Origin: UBA6544 sp049601975
GTDB lineage: Bacteria > Pseudomonadota > Alphaproteobacteria > UBA8366
Assembly (NCBI GenBank): GCA_049601975.1
Contig: JBMYRC010000031.1
Span: 1-36,571, forward strand
Direction of reading: 5' to 3'
Length of the DNA: 36,571 nt
The notes below the pieces were generated by a model. It was not told where the DNA came from. It did no database searches and worked only from the letters and a program-made list of their open reading frames with translations. Position 1 is the stretch's first letter. Each line of letters opens with the position of its first letter. The position numbers and the translations under genes were made by a program. This document shows positions 22,433 to 30,425 of the stretch, in pieces.

Positions 22433-25030
22433 TTGCACGCGATCAAACGCATATTGGAGATATGGATCGACGTGGTCCGCCGGTTCGCCTGGGGCGTGAT
22501 CATCGGCATTTGCGCGCTGACCTATGCGCTGTTCACCTATACTGCTGACAATTTGACCATCAACACGAATACGACGGACATGCTGTCGAAAGAGCTGCCG
22601 TTCCGCCAACACTACATCGCCTATAAGGAAGTCTTCCCACAGGACAGCGATTTGATCACGGTCGTGGTTGAAGCGGCGACGCCGGATCGCGCTGATGTGG
22701 CGGCCTTGGCGCTGGCGGCGCGGTTGCGGCAATTGCCGGCGCATGTGGAGAAACTTTACGATTTCGCGGGCGAGGACTTCTTTCGCCGAAACGGTTTGCT
22801 CTACCGCGATGTGGCGGAGCTGGAAGAACTCGCCGACCGGCTGTCACAAGCGCAAGGATTATTGGGAGCACTCAGTGACGACACCAGTTTGCGCGGGTTG
22901 TCGGGCGTCTTGGAGCTTGCCATTGATGAGAGTAGCGATGGCAACGAACCCATTGGCGATCTGTCGAAGGTCTTCGGGCGAATTGCCGACGTGATCGCGG
23001 CGCGTCGGGCGGGTGAATTCGAGGAATTGTCTTGGCAGTTGATGATGTCGGACGAGGCGCCGAAGCCGAGCGATCTGCGGCGCTTTTTGCAGGTACGGGT
23101 GAATGCGGATTGGTCGAGCCTATCGCCTGCCGCGCCTGCGATGGACGCGATTCGAGCGACGGCGCGGGAACTGGGCCTGACACCGGAGAACGGCGTTCGC
23201 GTCCGACTGACCGGCGGCCTGGCCCTCTCGACCGAGGAATTGTCAAGTGTCTTCGAAGGCGCCAAGGCCGCGAGCCTTTTATCCCTTGCCATGGTATCGC
23301 TGTGCCTGTTCTTTGGCTTGCGCTCTTTCGTTCTGGTCGGGGCGACGATCGTGACCTTGGTGTGCGGATTGATTTGGACCGCGGGTTTCGCGACTTTCGC
23401 CGTCGGGCATCTTAACCTGCTGTCGGTGGCCTTCGCGGTTTTGTTCATCGGGCTTGGCGTCGATTTCGGTATTCACTTCGCTTTGCGCTATGCGGAGGAA
23501 TCTCACGGGGTGGCGGATCGTGGCACAGCGCTGCGGAGCGCGGCGATGGGGGTCGGCGGCGCTATGACGCTTTGCGCGGTATCGGCCGCCATCGGATTCT
23601 ACGCATTTCTGCCGACGGCCTATTTAGGGCTCGCCGAGCTTGGCCTGATTTCCGGGACCAGCATGTTCATTGCCCTGTTCATGAGCCTCACTTTGTTGCC
23701 GGCCGTGCTGGCGGTTGTGCCGCTGCGGTCGAGACCCGCACGGCCAGAGATGGAAGCGGATCCTACGTTTACATTCTTCTCCAGTCATGGCGGTAAGGTG
23801 AGTGTTGCCTTTGCGATCTTAGCCTTCGGCGCGGCTTGGATGACGCCGCAGGTGCGGTTCGATTTCGATCCCTTAAATCTCCAAGACCCGAATACTGAAT
23901 CGCTGCAAACCACATTGGAGCTGATCCGAGACAGCGAAACGTCACCAAAGACGATTTCGATCATCCGACCGAGTCTCGAGGAAGCGCGCGCGTTGGCGGT
24001 AAAACTGGCGGGGTTAAAGGAAGTCGCGAAAGCGGTTTCTGTCTCCAGCTTCGTGCCGGAGGCCCAGACGGAAAAGTTGACGCTCATCGGCGACCTGGCC
24101 TTCGTTCTGCTGCCGGTATTTGAAACTACGTCGAAGAAACCATTGCCATCGGTGGCAGAGGAGCGGGCGGCGCTGGTTAGGTTGTCGGAAAAGTTGGACG
24201 GGGTGCCATTGGGCAAGGAAGCGGCACGGCTACGTAGTGAACTTAAAGTGTTCCTGGCAGAGGCAACAAACGAGACGACGGTTAAGACATTGAGGGATGC
24301 CTTGTTGGGGCTCTATCCGCGTTTGGTCGGGCAATTACAGACGGCCCTTCAGGCGCGCGAAGTTGTCCTGTCGGATATACCGGCGGAATTGCGCGAACGG
24401 TTTCTCTCGACTAGTGGAATTGCGCGGATCGAGGTAACGCCCGCATTCAGCGTTGAGGATAACCCAGCGCTACGACGGTTCATCGAGGGGGTGCAAGCCA
24501 TCGCGCCGAAGGCGACGGATAGCCCCGTAGTGATTTTGGAGGCGAGCCGCGCTGTTGTTGGAGCCATCCTGCAGGCGGCGATCACCGCGGGCGTCTTGAT
24601 CCTCTTGATGTTGTTCTGTCTGTTACGCAGCCTACGCGATACGTTGTTGGTGTTTTATCCGCTGGTCGTGGCCGGATTACTGACCGTCGCAACGGCGGTT
24701 CTCTTCGATCTACCATTCAACTTCGCAAATGTCATCGTCCTGCCATTGCTGATGGGATTGGGGGTGGCGAGCGGTATTCATCTGGTTATGCGGTCACGGG
24801 ACGCCCGTACCGGTATTGCTCTGTTGCGCACGAGCACGCCGCGCGCCGTGACTTTTAGTGCGCTGACGACGATTCTCTCTTTTGGAAGTCTCGCGGTCTC
24901 GACCCATCGCGGTACCGCCAGCATGGGCATTCTGTTGACTATCGCCATCGGCTTTACATTGCTCGGCGGATTGATTGCATTGCCGGCATTGATGGGATGG
25001 CTTGATGCCCGCAGGTCTGAACCGTCCTAG
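22433..25030 (+). CDS. hpnN: Hopanoid transporter HpnN (RND/MMPL family)
   Basis: 865 residues with the RND layout: one membrane helix (about 20-40), a large periplasmic domain, a five-helix bundle (about 275-440), a second periplasmic domain and a last five-helix bundle (about 700-860). The first bundle keeps FIGLGVDFGIHFALRYAEE, with the Asp of the proton path; the second has MGLGVASGIHLVMRSRD, without it. This pattern is that of HpnN, which moves hopanoids to the outer membrane. No ATG fits: a stop codon lies at 22415, and the best start is TTG at 22433 with a weak GGGA upstream. It is divergent from hpnM and convergent with hpnL, whose 3' end overlaps this gene by four bases. Confidence 0.88.
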   Translation: MHAIKRILEIWIDVVRRFAWGVIIGICALTYALFTYTADNLTINTNTTDMLSKELPFRQHYIAYKEVFPQDSDLITVVVEAATPDRADVAALALAARLRQLPAHVEKLYDFAGEDFFRRNGLLYRDVAELEELADRLSQAQGLLGALSDDTSLRGLSGVLELAIDESSDGNEPIGDLSKVFGRIADVIAARRAGEFEELSWQLMMSDEAPKPSDLRRFLQVRVNADWSSLSPAAPAMDAIRATARELGLTPENGVRVRLTGGLALSTEELSSVFEGAKAASLLSLAMVSLCLFFGLRSFVLVGATIVTLVCGLIWTAGFATFAVGHLNLLSVAFAVLFIGLGVDFGIHFALRYAEESHGVADRGTALRSAAMGVGGAMTLCAVSAAIGFYAFLPTAYLGLAELGLISGTSMFIALFMSLTLLPAVLAVVPLRSRPARPEMEADPTFTFFSSHGGKVSVAFAILAFGAAWMTPQVRFDFDPLNLQDPNTESLQTTLELIRDSETSPKTISIIRPSLEEARALAVKLAGLKEVAKAVSVSSFVPEAQTEKLTLIGDLAFVLLPVFETTSKKPLPSVAEERAALVRLSEKLDGVPLGKEAARLRSELKVFLAEATNETTVKTLRDALLGLYPRLVGQLQTALQAREVVLSDIPAELRERFLSTSGIARIEVTPAFSVEDNPALRRFIEGVQAIAPKATDSPVVILEASRAVVGAILQAAITAGVLILLMLFCLLRSLRDTLLVFYPLVVAGLLTVATAVLFDLPFNFANVIVLPLLMGLGVASGIHLVMRSRDARTGIALLRTSTPRAVTFSALTTILSFGSLAVSTHRGTASMGILLTIAIGFTLLGGLIALPALMGWLDARRSEPS

Positions 25031-26019
25031 GGAGCGGTTTTCGATGTAATTGGCATGCGCCACCCGATGGTGAAGCCCAACGCAATCCAGACGATTTCAC
25101 GGATCCGTTTGACGAGTGAGATGGCAACACCGGATGCCCCGTCACCGGTAATGGCAGCCGTTACCATGAATAACGCGCCTTCCTGGGTGCCGAGGCTCAA
25201 TGGGATGAAAAATGTCGCGGCGCGGGTGAGCTGGACGGCCGATTCCAAAATCCATGCTTCCCATATCGAGATTGGCGATCCGAGGAATACGGCGATGACG
25301 AATACTTCCATCGTACCGACGATCCAATTCAAAAAAGCGAGGGACGTCGCGCGGGAAAATCGCCCGCCGCTGCCGGAATAGAATTGCAGCAATTCGTGCT
25401 CGAATGACTTCATACCTTCGAACCACTTGTGCAACGGTTTGCCGAAGCGTGAACGGAAGAAAGCGCCGCCGGTCCGGCTGAAACCGCGAAACCGTTGGAC
25501 GCAGAAGAACCCCGTGATACCGAGGCTGAAGGCGAGCAAGCCGATGCCTGCTGAAAATTTCAACGCGATGGAGAATTGCGGAGATAGGAGGATCAGTCCG
25601 TATCCAATACAAAGATAGGCGACCAAGGCGATAAGATTGATGGTTTTCGCCAATACCAGTGATGCGATTCCTTGGTCGTACGCGACGCCGAGAACGTTTT
25701 TCAACAGCGCTGCTTTTACCGGCTCGCCGCCCATGGTCCCCAGTGGTGTCGCGATATTGAACGCCTCGCCGACCATCCTGATCTTCCACAGATCATAGAG
25801 TTGCCGAAAGCGGCCTCCGAGCCTCTCAATGGTGAGATGCCAAGACGCCGTATCGATCAAGAATCCTACAAAATAGATCGCCAGGACACTAACAGCGCCG
25901 AAAAAACCAATTTCGGTAAGCTTGTCGAGGATAAGACCGGTATCGGAGTTTTGGATAACGAGGAGAAGGAGGCCCACCCCAAATATTAAATAAAATAATG
26001 TGAGGAGCCGACGTTTCAT
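25027..26019 (-). CDS. hpnL: Hopanoid-associated membrane protein HpnL (flippase-like, UPF0104)
   Basis: 330 residues from the ATG at 26019 (MKRRLLTLFYL); an ATG at 26088 would add 23 polar residues before the first helix and is less likely. About eight hydrophobic helices, the ATPLGTMGGEPVKAALL segment and the late FFIPLSLGTQEGALFM segment mark the lysylphosphatidylglycerol synthase transmembrane / flippase-like family (UPF0104, PF03706 group) to which HpnL belongs. A lipid-handling or flipping role is usually proposed, without proof. It diverges from the nucleotidyltransferase gene (235-base spacer) and its stop overlaps the hpnN stop by four bases. Confidence 0.8.
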   Translation of the reverse strand: MKRRLLTLFYLIFGVGLLLLVIQNSDTGLILDKLTEIGFFGAVSVLAIYFVGFLIDTASWHLTIERLGGRFRQLYDLWKIRMVGEAFNIATPLGTMGGEPVKAALLKNVLGVAYDQGIASLVLAKTINLIALVAYLCIGYGLILLSPQFSIALKFSAGIGLLAFSLGITGFFCVQRFRGFSRTGGAFFRSRFGKPLHKWFEGMKSFEHELLQFYSGSGGRFSRATSLAFLNWIVGTMEVFVIAVFLGSPISIWEAWILESAVQLTRAATFFIPLSLGTQEGALFMVTAAITGDGASGVAISLVKRIREIVWIALGFTIGWRMPITSKTAP

Positions 26020-26254
26020 CAAAATTATTCCAGAGGCAACTTGTCTTCCGCTTATGCGCCGAGAGAGCCTACCGTCTAAAATGGGCAACGGAAAGCTGAA
26101 GACCGTTTGGGAAAACTGGGCTGGACGCCATGACTGGTGGTCGCTAATAGTGCAGATTCACTATGCTTATCGCAACTTGTGATTGCTTTTAGGCGGTTTT
26201 TGGCTCTTCGATGGATGTGCGACAGGTCGGCCGCGAGCTTTGAGAGATGAAGTG

Positions 26255-27001
26255 ATGAAAGCTATAATGTTGGCTGCGGGTCTGGGATCACGGATGGGCC
26301 AGAACGTTGGGTTTCCCCCGAAAGTTCTACTGCGATTCGGGGGTGTTAGCCTACTGGAACGCCATATCCGAATTCTCAAGAGTTTGAACATTTCTGAATT
26401 GGTAATCGGTGTCGGTTATAATGAAGATATGATCCATGAGGAACTAGAACGCATCGGTGCGGGAAGTTTTGTGCGGACAATTACGAATCCCGACTTCGCG
26501 CTTGGCGCCATCACGACATTGTGGTCGGTCAGGGAAGAATTTCAGGCGGGTGGACCGATTGTCATGATGGACGGCGACGTCTTGTACGATCAGAGTTTGA
26601 TGGCGCATTTGGTGAATGGAGGCGAGGAGGATTGTCTTCTCTTCGATAGCGATATTGAACCCGGCGAGGAGCCGGTAAAGATTTGCCTCTCCGGTGATAC
26701 CATCGTCGATTTTGGGAAAATGCCCGAGATCACTCATGACCGCTTTGGTGAATGGGTCGGATTTACCCGCTTTTCGGCCGAACAAGCGGCCCGGATTCCG
26801 CAGTATGTGGCTCCCTATATAGAGAGGGGAGAGACCGGACAAATCTATGAGGTGGCAATTCGCGATCAGCTAATCGATGCCGATCCCAGCGTCTTTAAGA
26901 TTGCCGATATTACTGGACAACCATGGATCGAAATTGACTTTCCGGAAGATGTTGAGAACGCGGAGCGCGAAATTTTGCCGCGATTGGAGCCATTGCCCTA
27001 A
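26255..27001 (+). CDS. Nucleotidyltransferase, phosphocholine/inositol-phosphate cytidylyltransferase-like
   Basis: 248 residues. The nucleotide-binding signature LAAGLGSRMG (6-15) and PPK at 21-23 are those of sugar- or alcohol-phosphate nucleotidyltransferases (PF12804/PF00483). The metal-binding acid pair is Asp106 and Asp108 in MMDGDVLYD, and the end WIEIDFPEDVENAE resembles LicC and inositol-1-phosphate cytidylyltransferases. Start ATG at 26255 gives the proper N-terminus; the frame extends upstream to 26183 without domain character. It directly abuts the CDP-alcohol transferase-like gene (no bases between), suggesting it makes the CDP-activated or other NDP-activated alcohol for that enzyme. 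Nucleotide and substrate are inferred only. Confidence 0.85.
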   Translation: MKAIMLAAGLGSRMGQNVGFPPKVLLRFGGVSLLERHIRILKSLNISELVIGVGYNEDMIHEELERIGAGSFVRTITNPDFALGAITTLWSVREEFQAGGPIVMMDGDVLYDQSLMAHLVNGGEEDCLLFDSDIEPGEEPVKICLSGDTIVDFGKMPEITHDRFGEWVGFTRFSAEQAARIPQYVAPYIERGETGQIYEVAIRDQLIDADPSVFKIADITGQPWIEIDFPEDVENAEREILPRLEPLP

Positions 27002-27628
27002 ATGTCCGAAAAACCGCGCCCAAATCAACTAGCATTGGATCAGCGCATTGCGAAATTCGCTGCCCGCGAATTGGCGAGGTTACCGGTCACACCGAATATG
27101 GTGACGGGCGCGAGTATTCTGGTCGGTGTTCTAGCAGCGGGATTGTTCGCTCAAGGCGGCGCGGTCGCGTATTGGGGAGCCGGCGTTTTTGTTGTCGTGG
27201 TGTGGATGGACCATGTCGATGGAGAACTCGCGCGACAGACCGGCACGACGAGTGAGTTCGGTCATTATTTCGATCATGCGGCTGCCATGCTCAACTACGT
27301 GATGATGTTTATCGGTGCGGGTTTCGGCCTTGATGAAGGAATTTTTGGAATATCGGGACTTCTTCTTGGCATAGGGGCCGGGATCGGTGTGGCGGCGATC
27401 ATGTCCGTACGGGTTTATGCGGAAGAGCGAATTAGCCGTTCATTCGTCAAGCAGACGGTGCGTGCAGGCTTTGAAATTGAGGATATTCTTTACATTGTCG
27501 CACCGATTACATGGGTTGGACTGCTCGATTATTTTATCCTGCTTGCGGGCATCGGGGCGCCGCTCTTTTTGCTATATGTCATCTGGGATTGTCGTCGGGA
27601 AATGCAGCATCAGGGAAACAACAACTGA
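27002..27628 (+). CDS. CDP-alcohol phosphatidyltransferase family protein 1 (fourth motif Asp missing)
   Basis: 208 residues, about six membrane helices. The family motif D-xx-DG-xx-AR-x8-G-xxx-D-xxx-D is read as Asp70, Asp73, Gly74, Ala77, Arg78, Gly87, Asp91, but the last Asp (position 95), the presumed general base, is Ala. The rest, including PNMVTGASIL before it, is well preserved, so the gene is not decayed. Family members join a CDP-alcohol to another alcohol in the membrane, releasing CMP. It begins immediately after the nucleotidyltransferase stop, and its stop overlaps the hpnA start by one base (TGATG). It shares the HxDGELAR and NY features of the second copy at 28624. Confidence 0.88.
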   Translation: MSEKPRPNQLALDQRIAKFAARELARLPVTPNMVTGASILVGVLAAGLFAQGGAVAYWGAGVFVVVVWMDHVDGELARQTGTTSEFGHYFDHAAAMLNYVMMFIGAGFGLDEGIFGISGLLLGIGAGIGVAAIMSVRVYAEERISRSFVKQTVRAGFEIEDILYIVAPITWVGLLDYFILLAGIGAPLFLLYVIWDCRREMQHQGNNN

Positions 27629-28617
27629 TGCCGACATTACTCACCGGCGCGACGGGGTTTGTGGGATCGGCGGTTCTCCGTCAGCTTTTATTCGCGGGGT
27701 ATGACGTCCGCGTTCTCGCTCGGCCAAATAGTGATCGCCGTAATCTCGAAGGTCTGGAGTGTGAAATTGCCGAAGGTGATCTGAACGAGCCGGAGTCTCT
27801 TCGCGCGGCGGTTCGAGGATGCGAAAACCTGTTCCACGTCGCGGCTGATTATCGTCTGTGGACGCCTGACCCGACGGAGCTCTATCAGACGAATGTTGCC
27901 GCAACGGTCGATTTGTTTCGTGCTGCTGCCGATGCAGGAGTAACTCGGATGCTCTACACGAGCAGCGTCGCGACTCTGGGGATCAATCCGGATGGCAGAC
28001 CATCCAACGAGACCACGCCGGTGAGCGTTGACGATATGGTTGGCCACTACAAGCGGTCGAAATTTCTTGGCGAAAAAGCCGTCTCCGCGTTGGTCCGCGA
28101 CGACGGGTTGCCGATCGTTATTGTCAATCCGTCGACGCCGATCGGGCCACGGGATGTAAAGCCGACACCGACAGGTCGTATAATTGTTGAAGCCGCCGCC
28201 GGCCGCATGCCCGCTTATGTTGATACGGGCTTGAACGTGGTTCATGTCGAAGACGTCGCGGTCGGCCATCTACTGGCATTCGAGAAGGGGCAGATCGGCG
28301 CAAGATATATTTTGGGTGGGGAAGACCTTTCGTTGCGGGATATTCTGATCAAAACCGCAGCTATCGTTGGCCGAAAGCCACCGCGTATTAGCTTGCCGCG
28401 AGGGCCGCTTTTTCCGCTCGCATACGCCACGGAATGGTTGGCTAAATTGCGCAATTCTGGTGAACCGATGTTGACGGTAGATAGTTTGCGAATGTCGCGA
28501 AAACGCATGTTTTTCTCCTCCGCGAAGTCGGAAAAGCAACTCGGATACACTGCGAGACCCGCATTGGAGGCACTGCAGAATGCTATCCGGTGGTTTCGTG
28601 ACAATGGATATCTCTAG
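27628..28617 (+). CDS. hpnA: Hopanoid-associated sugar epimerase-like protein HpnA
   Basis: 329 residues of an extended short-chain dehydrogenase/epimerase. The nucleotide-binding site is LLTGATGFVGSAV (4-16), and the catalytic pair is Tyr141 and Lys145 in HYKRSK with Ser112 or Ser113 in YTSSVATLG. The segment VADYRLW-like AADYRLWTPDP is characteristic of HpnA proteins in hopanoid clusters. Its substrate has not been established; an activated sugar or hopanoid-sugar is usually proposed. The start ATG at 27628 gives the right N-terminus; a longer frame back to 27511 lies inside the previous gene. It sits between two CDP-alcohol transferase-like genes in one operon. Confidence 0.9.
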   Translation: MPTLLTGATGFVGSAVLRQLLFAGYDVRVLARPNSDRRNLEGLECEIAEGDLNEPESLRAAVRGCENLFHVAADYRLWTPDPTELYQTNVAATVDLFRAAADAGVTRMLYTSSVATLGINPDGRPSNETTPVSVDDMVGHYKRSKFLGEKAVSALVRDDGLPIVIVNPSTPIGPRDVKPTPTGRIIVEAAAGRMPAYVDTGLNVVHVEDVAVGHLLAFEKGQIGARYILGGEDLSLRDILIKTAAIVGRKPPRISLPRGPLFPLAYATEWLAKLRNSGEPMLTVDSLRMSRKRMFFSSAKSEKQLGYTARPALEALQNAIRWFRDNGYL

Positions 28618-28623
28618 GCCGAT

Positions 28624-29220
28624 ATGACGCTGCCATATGACCAAAGGTTGGCCAAGCTCCTTATGAGACCCGTGAGCAGGACCAACATACATCCGAATGC
28701 GGTGACCTTGTTTAGCCTTGCCTTAGGCGTTTCGTCCGCATGTATATTTGCGTTTGCGGATTTGGCGCTACAGTCGTTGGCCGCTTTAGTATTCATGTTG
28801 GCCGTGTTTGTCGATCATATGGATGGTGAACTTGCCCGCATGTCGGGTAAGACGAGTGTATTCGGTCATTATCTCGACTATCTGGTGGGGGCGGCGAATT
28901 ACACTTTTCTGTTTTGCGGGCTTGGCCTTGCCGTTTATCGCGTGACGGGGATTGAGTTCGCGCTGTGGCTCGGTACGGCTGTGGGATTGTCGAATGTCGT
29001 TATTGTGTCGCTGCGTATTTATATGGAGCGACGTTTCGGCGCGGAAGCGGTGGCGCACCCGAGTGCCAGTGGGATGGAGATCGAGGATTTTATCTATCTG
29101 ATTGGACCCATCACTTGGCTTGGCGGTTTGGACTATTTTTTCTGGGCATACGGGGTGGGGACACTGGGTTATTTGGGGTGGACGGTTTTTGAGTTGTTGA
29201 TACGCGACAGAAGCGCTTAA
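28624..29220 (+). CDS. CDP-alcohol phosphatidyltransferase family protein 2 (fourth motif Asp missing)
   Basis: 198 residues, about six membrane helices. The family motif is read as Asp64, Asp67, Gly68, Ala71, Arg72, Gly81 and Asp85; the last Asp of the motif (position 89) is Gly. As in the first copy, an NY pair follows at the same distance (Asn92-Tyr93), and the MDGELAR stretch is shared (D-H-M-DGELAR versus D-H-V-DGELAR). The two are therefore diverged paralogs of one subgroup. It follows hpnA by six bases. Function unknown; transfer of a phospho-alcohol or phospho-sugar to a membrane lipid is the family expectation, but the missing base makes it uncertain. Confidence 0.88.
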   Translation: MTLPYDQRLAKLLMRPVSRTNIHPNAVTLFSLALGVSSACIFAFADLALQSLAALVFMLAVFVDHMDGELARMSGKTSVFGHYLDYLVGAANYTFLFCGLGLAVYRVTGIEFALWLGTAVGLSNVVIVSLRIYMERRFGAEAVAHPSASGMEIEDFIYLIGPITWLGGLDYFFWAYGVGTLGYLGWTVFELLIRDRSA

Positions 29221-29426
29221 TTGTATTGAATACCTTAGATTCGTCAGCATTTGAAATTTAGGGCAATCGGCAGCGAGGGCTGGGATATAGCTGTTGAGTT
29301 TGCTAAGAGAATAGCGGCGCTTTAATAGTGGGCTCTGTGTTGGCCCCCGGTAAATGATATCTTGACTATGGAAGAGCACGGGTTGTTGCTACGGCGACAA
29401 AATTTCGGCGAGGGAAGGACATTCGA

Positions 29427-30359
29427 ATGCGAGTGATTTTGGCGCAACCCAGAGGTTTCTGTGCGGGCGTGGTGAGGGCCATTGACATAGTCGAACTGGC
29501 TTTGAAGAAGTATGGGCCGCCGGTCTATGTCCGGCATGAAATTGTGCATAACAAACGGGTTGTTGAGGATCTCAAGGCGAAGGGCGCGGTTTTCGTTGAG
29601 GAATTAGACGAGGTACCCGACGATGCCATTACCGTGTTCAGTGCCCACGGGGTTTCACAGAAAGTAGCCGATAACGCTCACTTGCGGCATCTACCGGTTA
29701 TCGATGCGACCTGTCCGCTAGTTGCGAAGGTGCATAAGGAAGGCCAGCGCTATTCCGCGCAGAATTATGATATCGTTCTGATCGGGCACGAAGGCCATCC
29801 GGAAGTCGAGGGTACGATGGGGCGGATACCGGGAACGGTGTATCTTGTTTCGTCGACCGAGCATGTCAGCAGCCTAGAAGTCAAAAATCCGGACAGGCTC
29901 GCCTATGTGACGCAGACGACGCTGAGCGTGGATGATACCCGCGATGTGATCGACGCGCTTAAGCAACGCTTCCCGAAGATTGTTGGCCCGGACGTTAAGG
30001 ATATTTGCTACGCCACGCAAAACCGCCAATCGGCGGTGCGCAAACTGGCGACGGAAGTTGACCTTCTGCTTGTCGTGGGCGCGCAAAACAGCTCAAATTC
30101 GAATCGTCTCCGCGAGATCGGCGCAGAATTGGAAGTGCCAAGCTATTTGATCGATGACGCCAAGGCTTTTAACACGAAATGGCTTGATGGGGTTGAGTCG
30201 GTAGGAATTACCGCCGGAGCTTCCGCGCCTGAGGCGTTGGTGCAAGAACTGATATCACTTCTCAGTGAATTGGGTGATGTTGATTTTGTTGATTTTGACG
30301 GAATCCATGAGGATGTGTCGTTCAAGCTGCCGTCGGAATTACAAGGCGTTGCCGCGTAA
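29427..30359 (+). CDS. ispH: 4-hydroxy-3-methylbut-2-enyl diphosphate reductase (IspH/LytB)
   Basis: 310 residues. The three Fe-S cluster cysteines are Cys12 (RGFCAGV), Cys96 (DATCPLV) and Cys194 (DICYATQNRQ), and the substrate-binding His41, His74 and His124 with Glu126 (GHEGHPEVEGT) are present. It makes isopentenyl and dimethylallyl diphosphate from HMBPP, the last step of the MEP pathway, and so supplies the precursors for squalene and hopanoids. Start ATG at 29427 has AAGGA at seven bases. It stands in front of hpnH on the same strand, 66 bases apart, in a 206-base gap from the previous gene that holds no other visible gene. Confidence 0.97.
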   Translation: MRVILAQPRGFCAGVVRAIDIVELALKKYGPPVYVRHEIVHNKRVVEDLKAKGAVFVEELDEVPDDAITVFSAHGVSQKVADNAHLRHLPVIDATCPLVAKVHKEGQRYSAQNYDIVLIGHEGHPEVEGTMGRIPGTVYLVSSTEHVSSLEVKNPDRLAYVTQTTLSVDDTRDVIDALKQRFPKIVGPDVKDICYATQNRQSAVRKLATEVDLLLVVGAQNSSNSNRLREIGAELEVPSYLIDDAKAFNTKWLDGVESVGITAGASAPEALVQELISLLSELGDVDFVDFDGIHEDVSFKLPSELQGVAA

Positions 30360-30378
30360 CTGTTTCGGGGGAGAGGGG

Positions 30379-30393
30379 CGCGTCCTGGACGCG
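30379..30393 (+). other. Perfect short hairpin between ispH and hpnH
   Basis: CGCGTC (30379-30384) and GACGCG (30388-30393) pair perfectly around a three-base loop, 33 bases before the hpnH start. No T-run follows, so it is not a classical terminator; it could affect stability or coupling of the ispH-hpnH transcript, or be chance. Confidence 0.4.
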
Positions 30394-30425
30394 AAATTCG
30401 CTCGAAAATCAAAGGAATTGAATTA

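Noticed and set aside
25142..25789. A 215-codon minus-strand frame inside hpnL
   Set aside because: It lies in an alternative frame of hpnL on the same strand and lacks any recognisable motif.
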